Assembly: GCA_000169995.1 (NCBI GenBank)
Contig: AAZW01000002.1
Span: 1 to 64,000 of the forward strand
DNA: 64,000 nucleotides
Origin: Vibrionales bacterium SWAT-3
Lineage (GTDB): Bacteria; Pseudomonadota; Gammaproteobacteria; Enterobacterales; Vibrionaceae
Direction of reading: 5' to 3'
The position numbers were made by a program, and so were the translations under genes. This document shows, piece by piece, positions 53,476 through 62,194 of this stretch (position 1 is the stretch's first letter; the number at the start of each line of letters is the position of its first letter). Under the pieces are notes generated by a model, which was not told the DNA's origin, did not search any database, and worked only from the letters and a program-made list of their open reading frames with translations.

Positions 53476-55323
53476 ATGAAAAAAGAGCGCATCCAATATT
53501 CTTTCGACGTGTGGCTGTTTATCCCAGATGAAGACAAACTTATCATGGATAACGAAGACGTGATTATCGATAATCGTTTGTCTAAATTATTAGACTTCTT
53601 CTGCCAGAACCCTAACATTGTGTTCTCACGCGATGAACTCATTAACGAGGTTTGGAATGGCTCGATCTTGACGGATCAAGTAATCACTCAAGCGATTTTT
53701 GAGCTTCGAAAAACGTTGAAGTCGGCAGAACGTCACTCGATGGGCTATATCATCACAGTACCGAAACGAGGGTATAAGTTTGATGTCGAGGTGAAAAAGA
53801 CCGTATTAGTTCCACCACCTATTGTGACCAATACGGTTTCACTCGCTGATACTGTCAGCTATGACGAAACGGTCTCTCAAGAGCAAGAAGCTTCGCCTGT
53901 TAGCTCCCCTAATTCCGAATCGATGGCAACGAATCAAGCGCAAGCTAAACAACCTCATCATGAAGACTCAGCTTCGATCACACAAAGTGACAAGACCGTC
54001 TCACCTGAGCAAACTGCACATGAGCAAGAAACCGAAATAAAACCAGAGGCTACACCGAACTGCTCGTCCGATAATGACCCGCTAAATCAGCAACCAGACC
54101 CGAAAAGTGGTCACAACTACGCAGCCTCGGCACCTACTAATCCCTCGGAGAAAAAGGTTAACAAATCATCACGTTTGGGCTTTGCGATAGGTGCTCTGGT
54201 AATAGGAGCAATCGGCATCGCGCTTGGTGTATCTTGGTGGGGCTCACCTTCATCAACAGACGCTAGTAATGGCGTATCCGTTGACAATATGACTGAGCTG
54301 TTCGCCTCTGAGAATCAATCTACAGAGGCTATTGGTAAATCCAATCAAACGACGAATCACCAAGTGATTGAAGATCATAAAGCGCACGCTTCTGTTCATT
54401 ATTTATCACTTGAACCACGCTATATCTATGTGCGAATTGATGAGAATTTGAAAAATGATGCCTTTAAGCGCGGCATCGTTCATAAGCTGATGAGTTATCT
54501 TACGACTTATCGAGATTTTCGCCTCATCGTTGACGAAACCTTAGTGCCAAACTCCGCGAACGTGGTCAGCTTTAAAAGCAAAGTTGATGGCGACAGAGAG
54601 TATCTGGATATTACCTATTTCAACCGTATCTCCAACTTCAAGCATCTAGGGCGTGATTACCTGATTGATGCTTCTTCACTACACAGTACGATGCGCATCA
54701 TGCTCGATGACCTATTGGATTCATTCAATATCGATATTCAGAAGTCCATCTTAAAACAACAAATATCAGAGCTACCTAAACAGGAAGAGTCGCTGCAACT
54801 GGCGCTTGAATCGCTGGGGCTGACCTTCATGACTCTCGACAGAGCGGATACTTTGAAAAAGATCATTGCTGCCAACGAGCTTGAACCTGACAATCACTTT
54901 GTCATGTCGAGCCGATATTTGTATGAGCTTGCGGACATCTTTTTATTGAAGTCTTCACAAAAGGAAAAACTGGTTCAAAAGCTTAACGATCGATTCGGCA
55001 AGAAGCTTCTTTTAGCAGAGAACAATCCAACCTCTTATCGCATATACGATGCATTGGCGGCCTACTCACTCACCCAAGATAACCCGAACGCCGCTGAACG
55101 TTACATGACCTTGATACCGAGAAGTGAATACAACGTCATGTCGATGATTATCTTAGCAAAATTGAAAGAGTCGAAAGGCAACCCTGCGGCGGCCGAAGAG
55201 TACTATTATGAAACCATTTTAGAGTCCGGTTATCCGGTCGTTCTGAAAGTCGCGCAGACCTTGTTTTTCAATAGCAACATCTCTGAAATTGAATCCAAGG
55301 TCGAGGTCGAGATAGTAAAATAG
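53476..55323 (+). CDS. membrane-bound winged-helix regulator (ToxR/CadC type)
   Basis: 615 residues. The N-terminal OmpR/PhoB-type winged helix (~10-112; LSKLLDFFCQNPNIVFSRDELINEVWNGSILTDQVITQAIFELRKTL, then GYIITVPKRGYKF) has no receiver domain. A long Gln/Glu/Ser/Thr-rich linker (~115-230) leads to one membrane helix (RLGFAIGALVIGAIGIALG, ~233-252). A periplasmic part of ~360 residues ends in helical, TPR-like repeats. This is the layout of ToxR, CadC and TcpP: DNA binding inside, sensing outside. It is followed, on the other strand, by genes for outer-membrane phospholipase, a lipoprotein and an RND pump, possible targets. Signal unknown. Confidence 0.87.
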   Translation: MKKERIQYSFDVWLFIPDEDKLIMDNEDVIIDNRLSKLLDFFCQNPNIVFSRDELINEVWNGSILTDQVITQAIFELRKTLKSAERHSMGYIITVPKRGYKFDVEVKKTVLVPPPIVTNTVSLADTVSYDETVSQEQEASPVSSPNSESMATNQAQAKQPHHEDSASITQSDKTVSPEQTAHEQETEIKPEATPNCSSDNDPLNQQPDPKSGHNYAASAPTNPSEKKVNKSSRLGFAIGALVIGAIGIALGVSWWGSPSSTDASNGVSVDNMTELFASENQSTEAIGKSNQTTNHQVIEDHKAHASVHYLSLEPRYIYVRIDENLKNDAFKRGIVHKLMSYLTTYRDFRLIVDETLVPNSANVVSFKSKVDGDREYLDITYFNRISNFKHLGRDYLIDASSLHSTMRIMLDDLLDSFNIDIQKSILKQQISELPKQEESLQLALESLGLTFMTLDRADTLKKIIAANELEPDNHFVMSSRYLYELADIFLLKSSQKEKLVQKLNDRFGKKLLLAENNPTSYRIYDALAAYSLTQDNPNAAERYMTLIPRSEYNVMSMIILAKLKESKGNPAAAEEYYYETILESGYPVVLKVAQTLFFNSNISEIESKVEVEIVK

Positions 55324-55347
55324 CCCAAACACAGCTGCGTTCATCTC

Positions 55348-55376
55348 AAAGCACCGTCACTCTCGGCGGTGCTTTT
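55348..55376 (+). terminator. terminator after the ToxR-like regulator
   Basis: AAAGCACCG at 55348-55356 pairs with CGGTGCTTT at 55367-55375, followed by T. Between converging genes, it can serve both. Confidence 0.82.
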
Positions 55377-55422
55377 ATCTCGCTAGACTCCGACTCCAAG
55401 AAATAACTTCAAAGAAGACGTT

Positions 55423-56487
55423 CTATAAGGCGTTGGTCAGCAGAATACCTACGCCGATTCGCTCGCTGTTATAGTCATAATCAATCAAGCTTTCACCGTA
55501 GCCTTTGTAATATTGAACGTACCCTTTTAGACGACCAAACAATGGGAAACTGAGTGAGGTTTGAACGCCACCATAACCCGTTTGGAAGTTGTACCGCCCA
55601 AGTGCAGACAACTCAAACTCCTCCCACTTATAAGCGCCCGACAGCTCGTAATGCCCCAGATAATCCTGAATGTCTGGGTTGTCGTCACTGCTGCTCGACT
55701 CTGGTATGCGATACCAAGGCTGAAAGTACACCGCAAAGTCATCTTCCATGTAACCCACCCCTGCATAAACCCGGTTCCAACTGCGACTCAGCTCAGCTGT
55801 TCGACCATTCGATTCATGTTCAAGCCCGAAACGAGAAAACCACACACCTTCCGTCGACTCTATATCTAAAGGCGTCTCATAGAACATTTCCGGGCGATAG
55901 TTTGTCTCTCTAAAAGGAGCTGAAATATCGGATGAATACGCCTGCCAGAATGACTTCAAGGTAAAACCGAAATAGATTTTATCTTCTTGGTTAAACACAC
56001 CATCATCAACAATGGGGATCTTCAAACTCAATTGCAGTTTTATCTCTTCGTCACTGAGGCCATCCGCTTTACCACCAAATCGGTCATCACCATAAGGTTG
56101 AGTATTCACACTTGTCATATGGGTGACGGGCAATATGTAATTCAGTCGATATGGCGTAATCACAAATGGGTTATCTTCTGTTGAGTATTCCAACTTCAAG
56201 CGTGAGACCTTTTGCTCGGGTGACATTTCAGTCGTGTCGGCCTTTGCATTGTTCTCATTGCCCTTAGTCTTCACCTCGGCGTTGGAATCACCGACCTCAG
56301 AACTGCACTGTTGCTTGAGCCATTCAATACTTTGTTGATTGGTCGCTTTAGCTAGTGAATCCAGAATACATTGATCGTAGCGGCTACCACTGGCAAGCGC
56401 AGAAGCACTTAAACTACAGCCGAGCATAAACACAGCGAGCTGACGATAGGTTTTGTTACTGCCGCTTTTGTTGAAGATCCTTTTCAC
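55423..56487 (-). CDS. pldA: outer-membrane phospholipase A (OMPLA)
   Basis: 354 residues starting at GTG (AAGG upstream). Signal peptide to about residue 33, then a 60-residue polar region longer than in E. coli PldA, then the 12-stranded barrel. The catalytic triad is His224, Ser226 and Asn238 (GLEHESNGRTAELSRSWNRVY), with exactly the spacing of E. coli His142, Ser144 and Asn156. It hydrolyses phospholipids mislocalised to the outer leaflet when dimerised with Ca2+. It starts 4 bp after the lipoprotein gene, so the two are cotranscribed with the RND genes upstream or from an own promoter in the 137-bp gap at 57173-57309. Confidence 0.92.
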   Translation of the reverse strand: MKRIFNKSGSNKTYRQLAVFMLGCSLSASALASGSRYDQCILDSLAKATNQQSIEWLKQQCSSEVGDSNAEVKTKGNENNAKADTTEMSPEQKVSRLKLEYSTEDNPFVITPYRLNYILPVTHMTSVNTQPYGDDRFGGKADGLSDEEIKLQLSLKIPIVDDGVFNQEDKIYFGFTLKSFWQAYSSDISAPFRETNYRPEMFYETPLDIESTEGVWFSRFGLEHESNGRTAELSRSWNRVYAGVGYMEDDFAVYFQPWYRIPESSSSDDNPDIQDYLGHYELSGAYKWEEFELSALGRYNFQTGYGGVQTSLSFPLFGRLKGYVQYYKGYGESLIDYDYNSERIGVGILLTNAL

Positions 56488-56491
56488 GGGC

Positions 56492-57172
56492 TTAACCTTG
56501 CTTCTTGTTTAGGTAAGTCACTTCAAAAGCAAAATCGACAGCCTGCTTGGTGATCTGCTCAATATTCTTATCAAGCATTTCGATGGTGATTGCTGACTTT
56601 TCGTTCTCTAGTACGCCATTGTCATTGACCACGAAGATACGGCGACCAACCAACTCGTCCGAATCATGGTCCTTTAGGTCGACACTTGCTAATACTCGAA
56701 TTGAGCGGTCTCGCGTTCCCGCAGCATATTTGACCGCACCGATAATAGAACCAAAAGGGATAAACTCTGTTAGTCGCATATCCTCTGGAATGTCGTCAAT
56801 GCCGTACAAAGCAACGCTAATATCGAGCACTTGGTTATCCAACATCACGTTCTCGTAGCCCTGCAGTTTATGCTCCAACTTTTCGTTCATAGTGCTAAGA
56901 ATCTGCGCCTTGAATTGCTCTTGAACCTCTTTCGATACTCGCTTGTCTATACCGGCATTTTTGATCTCTACGCTATTGAATTTGAACTGATTAAAATGAT
57001 AAGAAGCACTGTCTTTTGCTATCCACGACATACCCGCCATGTCGTCATCAAACTTGCTGTCTACAAAATAGTGCTCTGAATCGACACTTTTAATTTCTTC
57101 TTTGTTCGGGACTGAGCTCGCGCAACCAACAGTGAATAAAGCAAGTAGTGGGTATAAGTAATGTAGTTTCAT
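56492..57172 (-). CDS. outer-membrane lipoprotein, DUF3313-like
   Basis: 226 residues from the ATG at 57172; an earlier in-frame start at 57205 would add 11 residues before the signal. Signal MKLHYLYPLLALFTVGC with a lipobox-like TVGC, the Cys being lipidated. The body (FNSVEIKNAGI..., SVALYGIDDIP..., SIRVLASVDLKD...) resembles the DUF3313 family of small lipoproteins. AGG before the ATG. Coupled to pldA. Function unknown; it may help envelope stability or act with the pump. Confidence 0.75.
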   Translation of the reverse strand: MKLHYLYPLLALFTVGCASSVPNKEEIKSVDSEHYFVDSKFDDDMAGMSWIAKDSASYHFNQFKFNSVEIKNAGIDKRVSKEVQEQFKAQILSTMNEKLEHKLQGYENVMLDNQVLDISVALYGIDDIPEDMRLTEFIPFGSIIGAVKYAAGTRDRSIRVLASVDLKDHDSDELVGRRIFVVNDNGVLENEKSAITIEMLDKNIEQITKQAVDFAFEVTYLNKKQG

Positions 57173-57309
57173 GTGAACCTCTAATTTCCTGAATTTTGAG
57201 TGCACGAACCCCTAAGCGGTCAGGCTCATAAATGGGATTCGTGTTGATTAAATTTTCTTGTTAATGATGTTTGTTGAACGAGCTTTTGTGATGATTAGCT
57301 CTCACGTTA

Positions 57310-60300
57310 TTAAGCTTCTTGTTCCTGAACGGTATGATCCGCCGCTAAGTAGGTGTAAATCGTTGGTACCACGAACAGCGTAAATAGCGTGCCCACAGAC
57401 ATACCCACCGTAATCACCAAGCCAATTGAGAATCGACTTTGAGCCCCTGCACCACTTGCAATTAGCAGCGGCACAACACCTACAACCATAGCCGCAGTTG
57501 TCATCAATACAGGGCGCATTCGTACGGTGGCCGAACGGATTGCGGCTTCACGACGGCTGCATTTCAACTCTTGTTGCATCTGGTTCGCGAACTCAACAAT
57601 CAAAATACCGTGTTTACTGATAAGTCCGATTAAGGTCACCAATCCGACTTCGGTGTAGATGTTGAGCGTGTCAATGCCTAAGTACAGTGGCATTAAGGCA
57701 CCAAAGATCGACAGAGGCACACTGGTCAATACCACCAGCGGATCGCGTAAGCTTTCGAACTGCGCTGCCAATACCAAGTAGATAATTACCAAGGCTAAGA
57801 AGAACGTCGTGACCAACGAAGACCCTTCTTGCAAGAACTGGCGTAGCTGTCCAGAGGTATCCGTGCTGTATGATTTAGGTAATATCTGCGCAGCACCCTC
57901 TTCCATCACTTGGTAAGCCTCGCCAATACTGATACCCGGCATCATCTTCGCTTCGATCATGGCACTGTTCAGCTGCTGGAATTGATCCACTTTTGATGGC
58001 TGTACCGATTGGCTAATCTCGATTAAAGATGCCAGTGGAACCATTTCCCCTGTATTCGAGCGTACGTGGTAATTCTTCAGATCATCCCAAGAGTTACGAT
58101 TCTCGTTCGGTACTTGCGTAATCACTTGATAACTGCGTTGATCCATCGAGAAATAGTTCACGAAGCCTTCACTGATAAAACGAGACAGCACGGTACCAAC
58201 ATCTTGAGCACTGACATTCATTTGTGCCGCTTTATCTCGGTTTATACGGATCTCAACTTGAGGCTTGTTGAAGTTAAGGTCATTCTGCACATAGATAAAC
58301 TTACCGCTCTTCTCTGCATACTCTTTTAGCTTTTCAGCATACTGATAAAGGTCTTGATACGAGCCAGTTGGCGTCTTCAATACCATTTGGAACGGCAAAC
58401 CTTGCGGTGTGCCAGGTAGATCCGGTGGAGAGAAGGTATACACCTGCAAACCTGGTAATACCGAGGTCTCTTTTTCGAAGCGTTGCATCACCTCTTTTGC
58501 CGTTGCTTCGCGTGAATCCCAATCTTTCAATACACCCAAACCAAAGAACGCATTGTTGTTCATGTAGCCGTTGTCCAGCATGGTCATTTCTACTTCGTCG
58601 TTTTTACCGATAGCGTCGATAAGAGCCGGAGTAAAGTGACGAATGTAATCAGTATTGGCTTGGGCAGGCCCTTGTCCCATGACAATCATTACGCCTTGAT
58701 CTTCTTCAGGTGCCAGCTCGGATGCGGTATTCATAAACATAAACTCCAAACTGATAAGCAATGTCCCGACTACTGGCCAGATATAAACTCGGTTATTAAG
58801 CACGTGTTCAAGTACCTTGCGGTAGCGTTCAGTGACACCAGCAATAACCACATCAATTTTCTTAACCAGTTTTCCATCCAATACCGACTTATTGAGCAGT
58901 TTCGAACACATCATTGGCGTTAGCGTCAGTGCGATAAAACCTGAAATCAGAACGGAGCCCGCCAAGGTGAAAGCAAACTCAGTAAACAACTTACCGGTCA
59001 AACCACCCATGAAACCGATGGGTGCATAAACCGCAGCCAAGGTAATGGTCATCGCAATCACAGAACCTGCAATTTCACGCGCACTGTTAATCGCTGCTTT
59101 GATTGGGCTAATACCATCCTCGAGGTGTCGGAACGTGTTTTCTACGACTACAATCGCATCATCCACCACCAAAGAGATCGCCAGCACCATCGCCAGTAAC
59201 GTCAGCAAGTTAATACTGAAACCCATGCTCAACATGAAGAACATCGAGCCAATCAGCGACAATGGAATCGTCACTAATGGGATTAACATCGCACGCATAG
59301 AGCCGAGGAACGCAAAGATAACAATCACCACAATCAGTGCCGCTTCCATCAGTGTTTTGGCTACTTCATCAATCGATGTTTCAATGAACTTGGTTGAGTC
59401 GTACACCACATCCGCTTTAATACCGTCGGGTAAACCAGCTTCTATCTGAGGAAGCAATTCATAAATGCCCTCAACCACGGTTAACGGGTTCGATGTCGCG
59501 GTATTACTGATCGCGGTTGAAACGGTCGTCACACCATTAAACTCAACGTCTGAATCATAAGTCGCTGCGCCTAGCTCTACTGTGGCAACGTCTTTCAAAT
59601 GCACCAGTTGTCCGTCATGGGCTTTAAGCGACATGTTTTTAAAGTCTTCTACAGAGCTAGAATCGGTATGAGCATTGATATCGACTTCGATATACGGGTT
59701 TTGTAACTTACCCGCCGCGCTCACAATGTTGTTTGCTCGCAGTGCATTTTGTACATCGGTCGCGGTTAAACCATAAGATGCCAGTTTTTGAGGTTTCAGC
59801 CAGATACGCATCGCGAAATCTTGTTGGCCTAACATATCGACTTTGGACACACCCTCTACCGTTGAGAAGGTTGGCTTCACCACTCGACTCACATAATCCG
59901 ATACTTGCTCGGTTTTCAGCGTATCGCTTGAAAAAGAGACATATAAGATCGGCGATTGAGACGTCGACTTAAGAATACTCGGATCCAATACCCCAGAAGG
60001 TAGTTTGTATTTCACTTGCTGCACCAGAGATAGAATCTCCGTCAGTGCGCCATCTGATGGGTATCCCAACTTCAAATACACCGTAATCACGGACTTACCC
60101 AAGGCACTGTCTGATGTCATGAAGTCAATGCCCGCGGTTTGGGCGATTTCAGCCTGTAGAGGTTGGGTAACGTAACCTTGCACGCTCGATGCACTGGCAC
60201 CGGGATAACTGGTGGTAATAGTGATCACACCTGTTTCAATTTCTGGGTATTGGCGCACCTGCAATGAGGTAAAAGCTTTGAGCCCCAGCACCAACAATAC

Positions 60301-60357
60301 GAGGCTCAATACCGTCGCCAACACCGGACGTTTGATGAATACATCAGTAAATGTCAT
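57310..60357 (-). CDS. RND-family multidrug efflux transporter (HAE-1 type)
   Basis: 1015 residues with the full RND plan: 12 helices, two periplasmic loops, N-terminal FIKRPVLATVLSLVLLVLGLKAF, and the proton-relay LAISLVVDDAIVVVEN with Asp-Asp near 404-405. The C-terminal RPVLMTTAAMVVGVVPLLIASGAGAQSR is typical of the hydrophobe/amphiphile exporters AcrB/MexB/VexF. Lipophilic drugs, bile salts or dyes are likely substrates. Cotranscribed with the adaptor gene 9 bp upstream. No TolC gene is nearby. Confidence 0.92.
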   Translation of the reverse strand: MTFTDVFIKRPVLATVLSLVLLVLGLKAFTSLQVRQYPEIETGVITITTSYPGASASSVQGYVTQPLQAEIAQTAGIDFMTSDSALGKSVITVYLKLGYPSDGALTEILSLVQQVKYKLPSGVLDPSILKSTSQSPILYVSFSSDTLKTEQVSDYVSRVVKPTFSTVEGVSKVDMLGQQDFAMRIWLKPQKLASYGLTATDVQNALRANNIVSAAGKLQNPYIEVDINAHTDSSSVEDFKNMSLKAHDGQLVHLKDVATVELGAATYDSDVEFNGVTTVSTAISNTATSNPLTVVEGIYELLPQIEAGLPDGIKADVVYDSTKFIETSIDEVAKTLMEAALIVVIVIFAFLGSMRAMLIPLVTIPLSLIGSMFFMLSMGFSINLLTLLAMVLAISLVVDDAIVVVENTFRHLEDGISPIKAAINSAREIAGSVIAMTITLAAVYAPIGFMGGLTGKLFTEFAFTLAGSVLISGFIALTLTPMMCSKLLNKSVLDGKLVKKIDVVIAGVTERYRKVLEHVLNNRVYIWPVVGTLLISLEFMFMNTASELAPEEDQGVMIVMGQGPAQANTDYIRHFTPALIDAIGKNDEVEMTMLDNGYMNNNAFFGLGVLKDWDSREATAKEVMQRFEKETSVLPGLQVYTFSPPDLPGTPQGLPFQMVLKTPTGSYQDLYQYAEKLKEYAEKSGKFIYVQNDLNFNKPQVEIRINRDKAAQMNVSAQDVGTVLSRFISEGFVNYFSMDQRSYQVITQVPNENRNSWDDLKNYHVRSNTGEMVPLASLIEISQSVQPSKVDQFQQLNSAMIEAKMMPGISIGEAYQVMEEGAAQILPKSYSTDTSGQLRQFLQEGSSLVTTFFLALVIIYLVLAAQFESLRDPLVVLTSVPLSIFGALMPLYLGIDTLNIYTEVGLVTLIGLISKHGILIVEFANQMQQELKCSRREAAIRSATVRMRPVLMTTAAMVVGVVPLLIASGAGAQSRFSIGLVITVGMSVGTLFTLFVVPTIYTYLAADHTVQEQEA

Positions 60358-60366
60358 GGGAGAATC

Positions 60367-61557
60367 CTATTTACTTGGCTGAATATGAGTAACAAGCGGT
60401 CGTTGATTGTTCACCAAAACCAAACCACCATTTTTAAGCTGATGCTGATTCGACGTAACCACCACATCCCCTTCTTTCAAGCCAGAAAGGACACCGACAT
60501 AGCCACCCTGTTTCGGGCCAATTTCCACAGTGCGTTGCACCACTTTGTATTCGTAAAATGGTGTCTCTGATTTTTCAGAATCTTGGCTGTTTGAACTTGT
60601 GCTCGTTGAACTTGCACTTCCTGAATTCGTGCTCACTTGTTTCGTTGAAGTATCTAGAACAAACACAGTATCGCCAGACAAGGTGTAGCTGATCGCCACT
60701 GATGGCACGCTGATCACCGTGTTTGAATCGGAAGTGGTTAGTGTTGCATCCACATACATACCTGACTCCAACGGCACAGATTCAGTTGTCACCGCTCGCA
60801 GTTCGATATTGTGCGTGTTCGCGTCTGAGCTAGGTTCAATCGCGGTAATCGTCGCGTGATACTCAGCATCGTTCGCTGCGTCAGATTTAAATTGGAGATC
60901 CTGCCCTACTTGCACACTGTGAAGATAAAGCTCCGAAATAGAGAAATCGACATACTGTTGAGAGCTATCTTCAAGGTCAACAATCGCTGTGCTTGAGTTG
61001 ATAAAATCACCGACATCCACTTTTCTAATTCCAACATGGCCAGAGAAAGGCGCTTTAACTTTCATATATTCAACCTGAGTAGATATGTATTCTAGCTTTG
61101 CTGATTCAGCATTAAATTGAGCAGCAAGTTTATCTACCGAATTCTGAGAGACGCTGTGATTCTTCAGTAGCTTTCGATTTCGCTTCAATTCTGTTCTCGC
61201 TAACTCTACCTTTGCTAGCTGGCTTTTATAGTTCGCTTTTAATAAAGCATCATCTAACTTAATAAGAACATCGCCTTTGTTAACAAATTGACCCGATTTA
61301 AAAAGCACTTCTTTTATTTGACCCGAAATTTGACTTTTCACATCAACTGATTGGTTAGCATGAATATTACCAATAACATTTAAATGTTCATTCCAAACGT
61401 CTTCTTTTACTGACTCCATTGTTACAGAGATTGCTGGCAATTTAAAGCTTGCTACTTTCTCTTTTATTATTTCGCTTTTCACATAATGAAAGCCAAATAC
61501 AAAAGACAATAATATAAATAAAGCTGACCCGACAATTACGCCTTTATACTTACTCAT
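60367..61557 (-). CDS. RND periplasmic adaptor (AcrA/MexA family)
   Basis: About 396 residues from the ATG at 61557 (AAGGTGAAC upstream); the open frame to 61695 adds an implausible hydrophobic leader. N-terminal membrane anchor (~5-25), then a lipoyl half (GNIHANQSVDVKSQISGQIKEVLFKSGQFVNKGDVLIKLDD), a short alpha-hairpin (NRKLLKNHSVSQNSVDKL) and the beta-barrel and membrane-proximal domains. A Ser/Thr-rich insert (SGSASSTSTSSNSQDSEKS) near residue 320-340 is unusual. Works with the RND pump encoded just downstream. Confidence 0.9.
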   Translation of the reverse strand: MSKYKGVIVGSALFILLSFVFGFHYVKSEIIKEKVASFKLPAISVTMESVKEDVWNEHLNVIGNIHANQSVDVKSQISGQIKEVLFKSGQFVNKGDVLIKLDDALLKANYKSQLAKVELARTELKRNRKLLKNHSVSQNSVDKLAAQFNAESAKLEYISTQVEYMKVKAPFSGHVGIRKVDVGDFINSSTAIVDLEDSSQQYVDFSISELYLHSVQVGQDLQFKSDAANDAEYHATITAIEPSSDANTHNIELRAVTTESVPLESGMYVDATLTTSDSNTVISVPSVAISYTLSGDTVFVLDTSTKQVSTNSGSASSTSTSSNSQDSEKSETPFYEYKVVQRTVEIGPKQGGYVGVLSGLKEGDVVVTSNQHQLKNGGLVLVNNQRPLVTHIQPSK

Positions 61558-61802
61558 GTGTTCACCTTGTTTTTGAAGTCCGGGTATTCTAGCTATCGGG
61601 AACACCAATAAATCAAACTGATATAACATCGAAGTCAATCTATATAAAATAAAAATAAAACCAATAAATACAGTAATTTGATAAGAATTTATCAAGCAAA
61701 AATCATTTCATGGCTTTATGTCTATTTTATTTGAACATGATTTATATCCTTCACCGATAGATATAATTCTCATCGTTCCTTAAACAACTAACTGAGATTA
61801 AT

Positions 61803-62075
61803 ATGTCTAATCAAACACACCATACGAAAGTCGCTATTAAAGAAAAAATGAAACGTGTATATGGAGAGGAAGTCGAACATAAACACAACAAGGACCATTT
61901 AGAATATAGTGCACATCAGCCTTCTCATTCTGGTCAGCCACACGGTGGTGAACCTGAAGGCCATAAACATTTAGTGAATCACCACCCAGATGGTCATCAT
62001 AATAAGCATCACAAAGACAAAACTCATGCTCATAAAAAATCGTCTCGCTTACACCATAAGACAAGTAATTCTTAA
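61803..62075 (+). CDS. small histidine-rich protein
   Basis: 90 residues of which 20 are His, mostly as HH or HxH (HKHNKDH, GHKHLVNHHPDGHHNKHHKDKTHAH) in a Lys/Asp/Gly-rich hydrophilic chain. No signal peptide or membrane segment, so cytosolic. The ribosome site is weak (GAGATTAAT). I know no family; the composition suggests binding or storage of Ni2+, Zn2+ or Cu2+. It precedes an AAE-type transporter gene by 119 bp on the same strand, and the two may be cotranscribed. Confidence 0.65.
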   Translation: MSNQTHHTKVAIKEKMKRVYGEEVEHKHNKDHLEYSAHQPSHSGQPHGGEPEGHKHLVNHHPDGHHNKHHKDKTHAHKKSSRLHHKTSNS

Positions 62076-62113
62076 GTTCGCATAACCACATATAGACAGA
62101 TCATTCTGTCATT

Positions 62114-62149
62114 CAACATCAACATCAACATCAACATCAACATCAACAT
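62114..62149 (+). repeat. (CAACAT)6 hexanucleotide repeat
   Basis: Six perfect copies of CAACAT in the untranslated region 45 bp before the transporter start (62195). Six-base units keep spacing in steps of six. Change in copy number could tune promoter or ribosome-site distance. Confidence 0.95.
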
Positions 62150-62194
62150 ATTATTAGTTATGAAATATCAGTGGTATTTCATTAAAGGTTTATC

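Noticed and set aside
61558..61695. 46-residue extension of the RND adaptor
   Set aside because: AAGGTGAAC before the ATG at 61557 and a normal anchor helix directly after favour the later start; the extension is hydrophobic noise.
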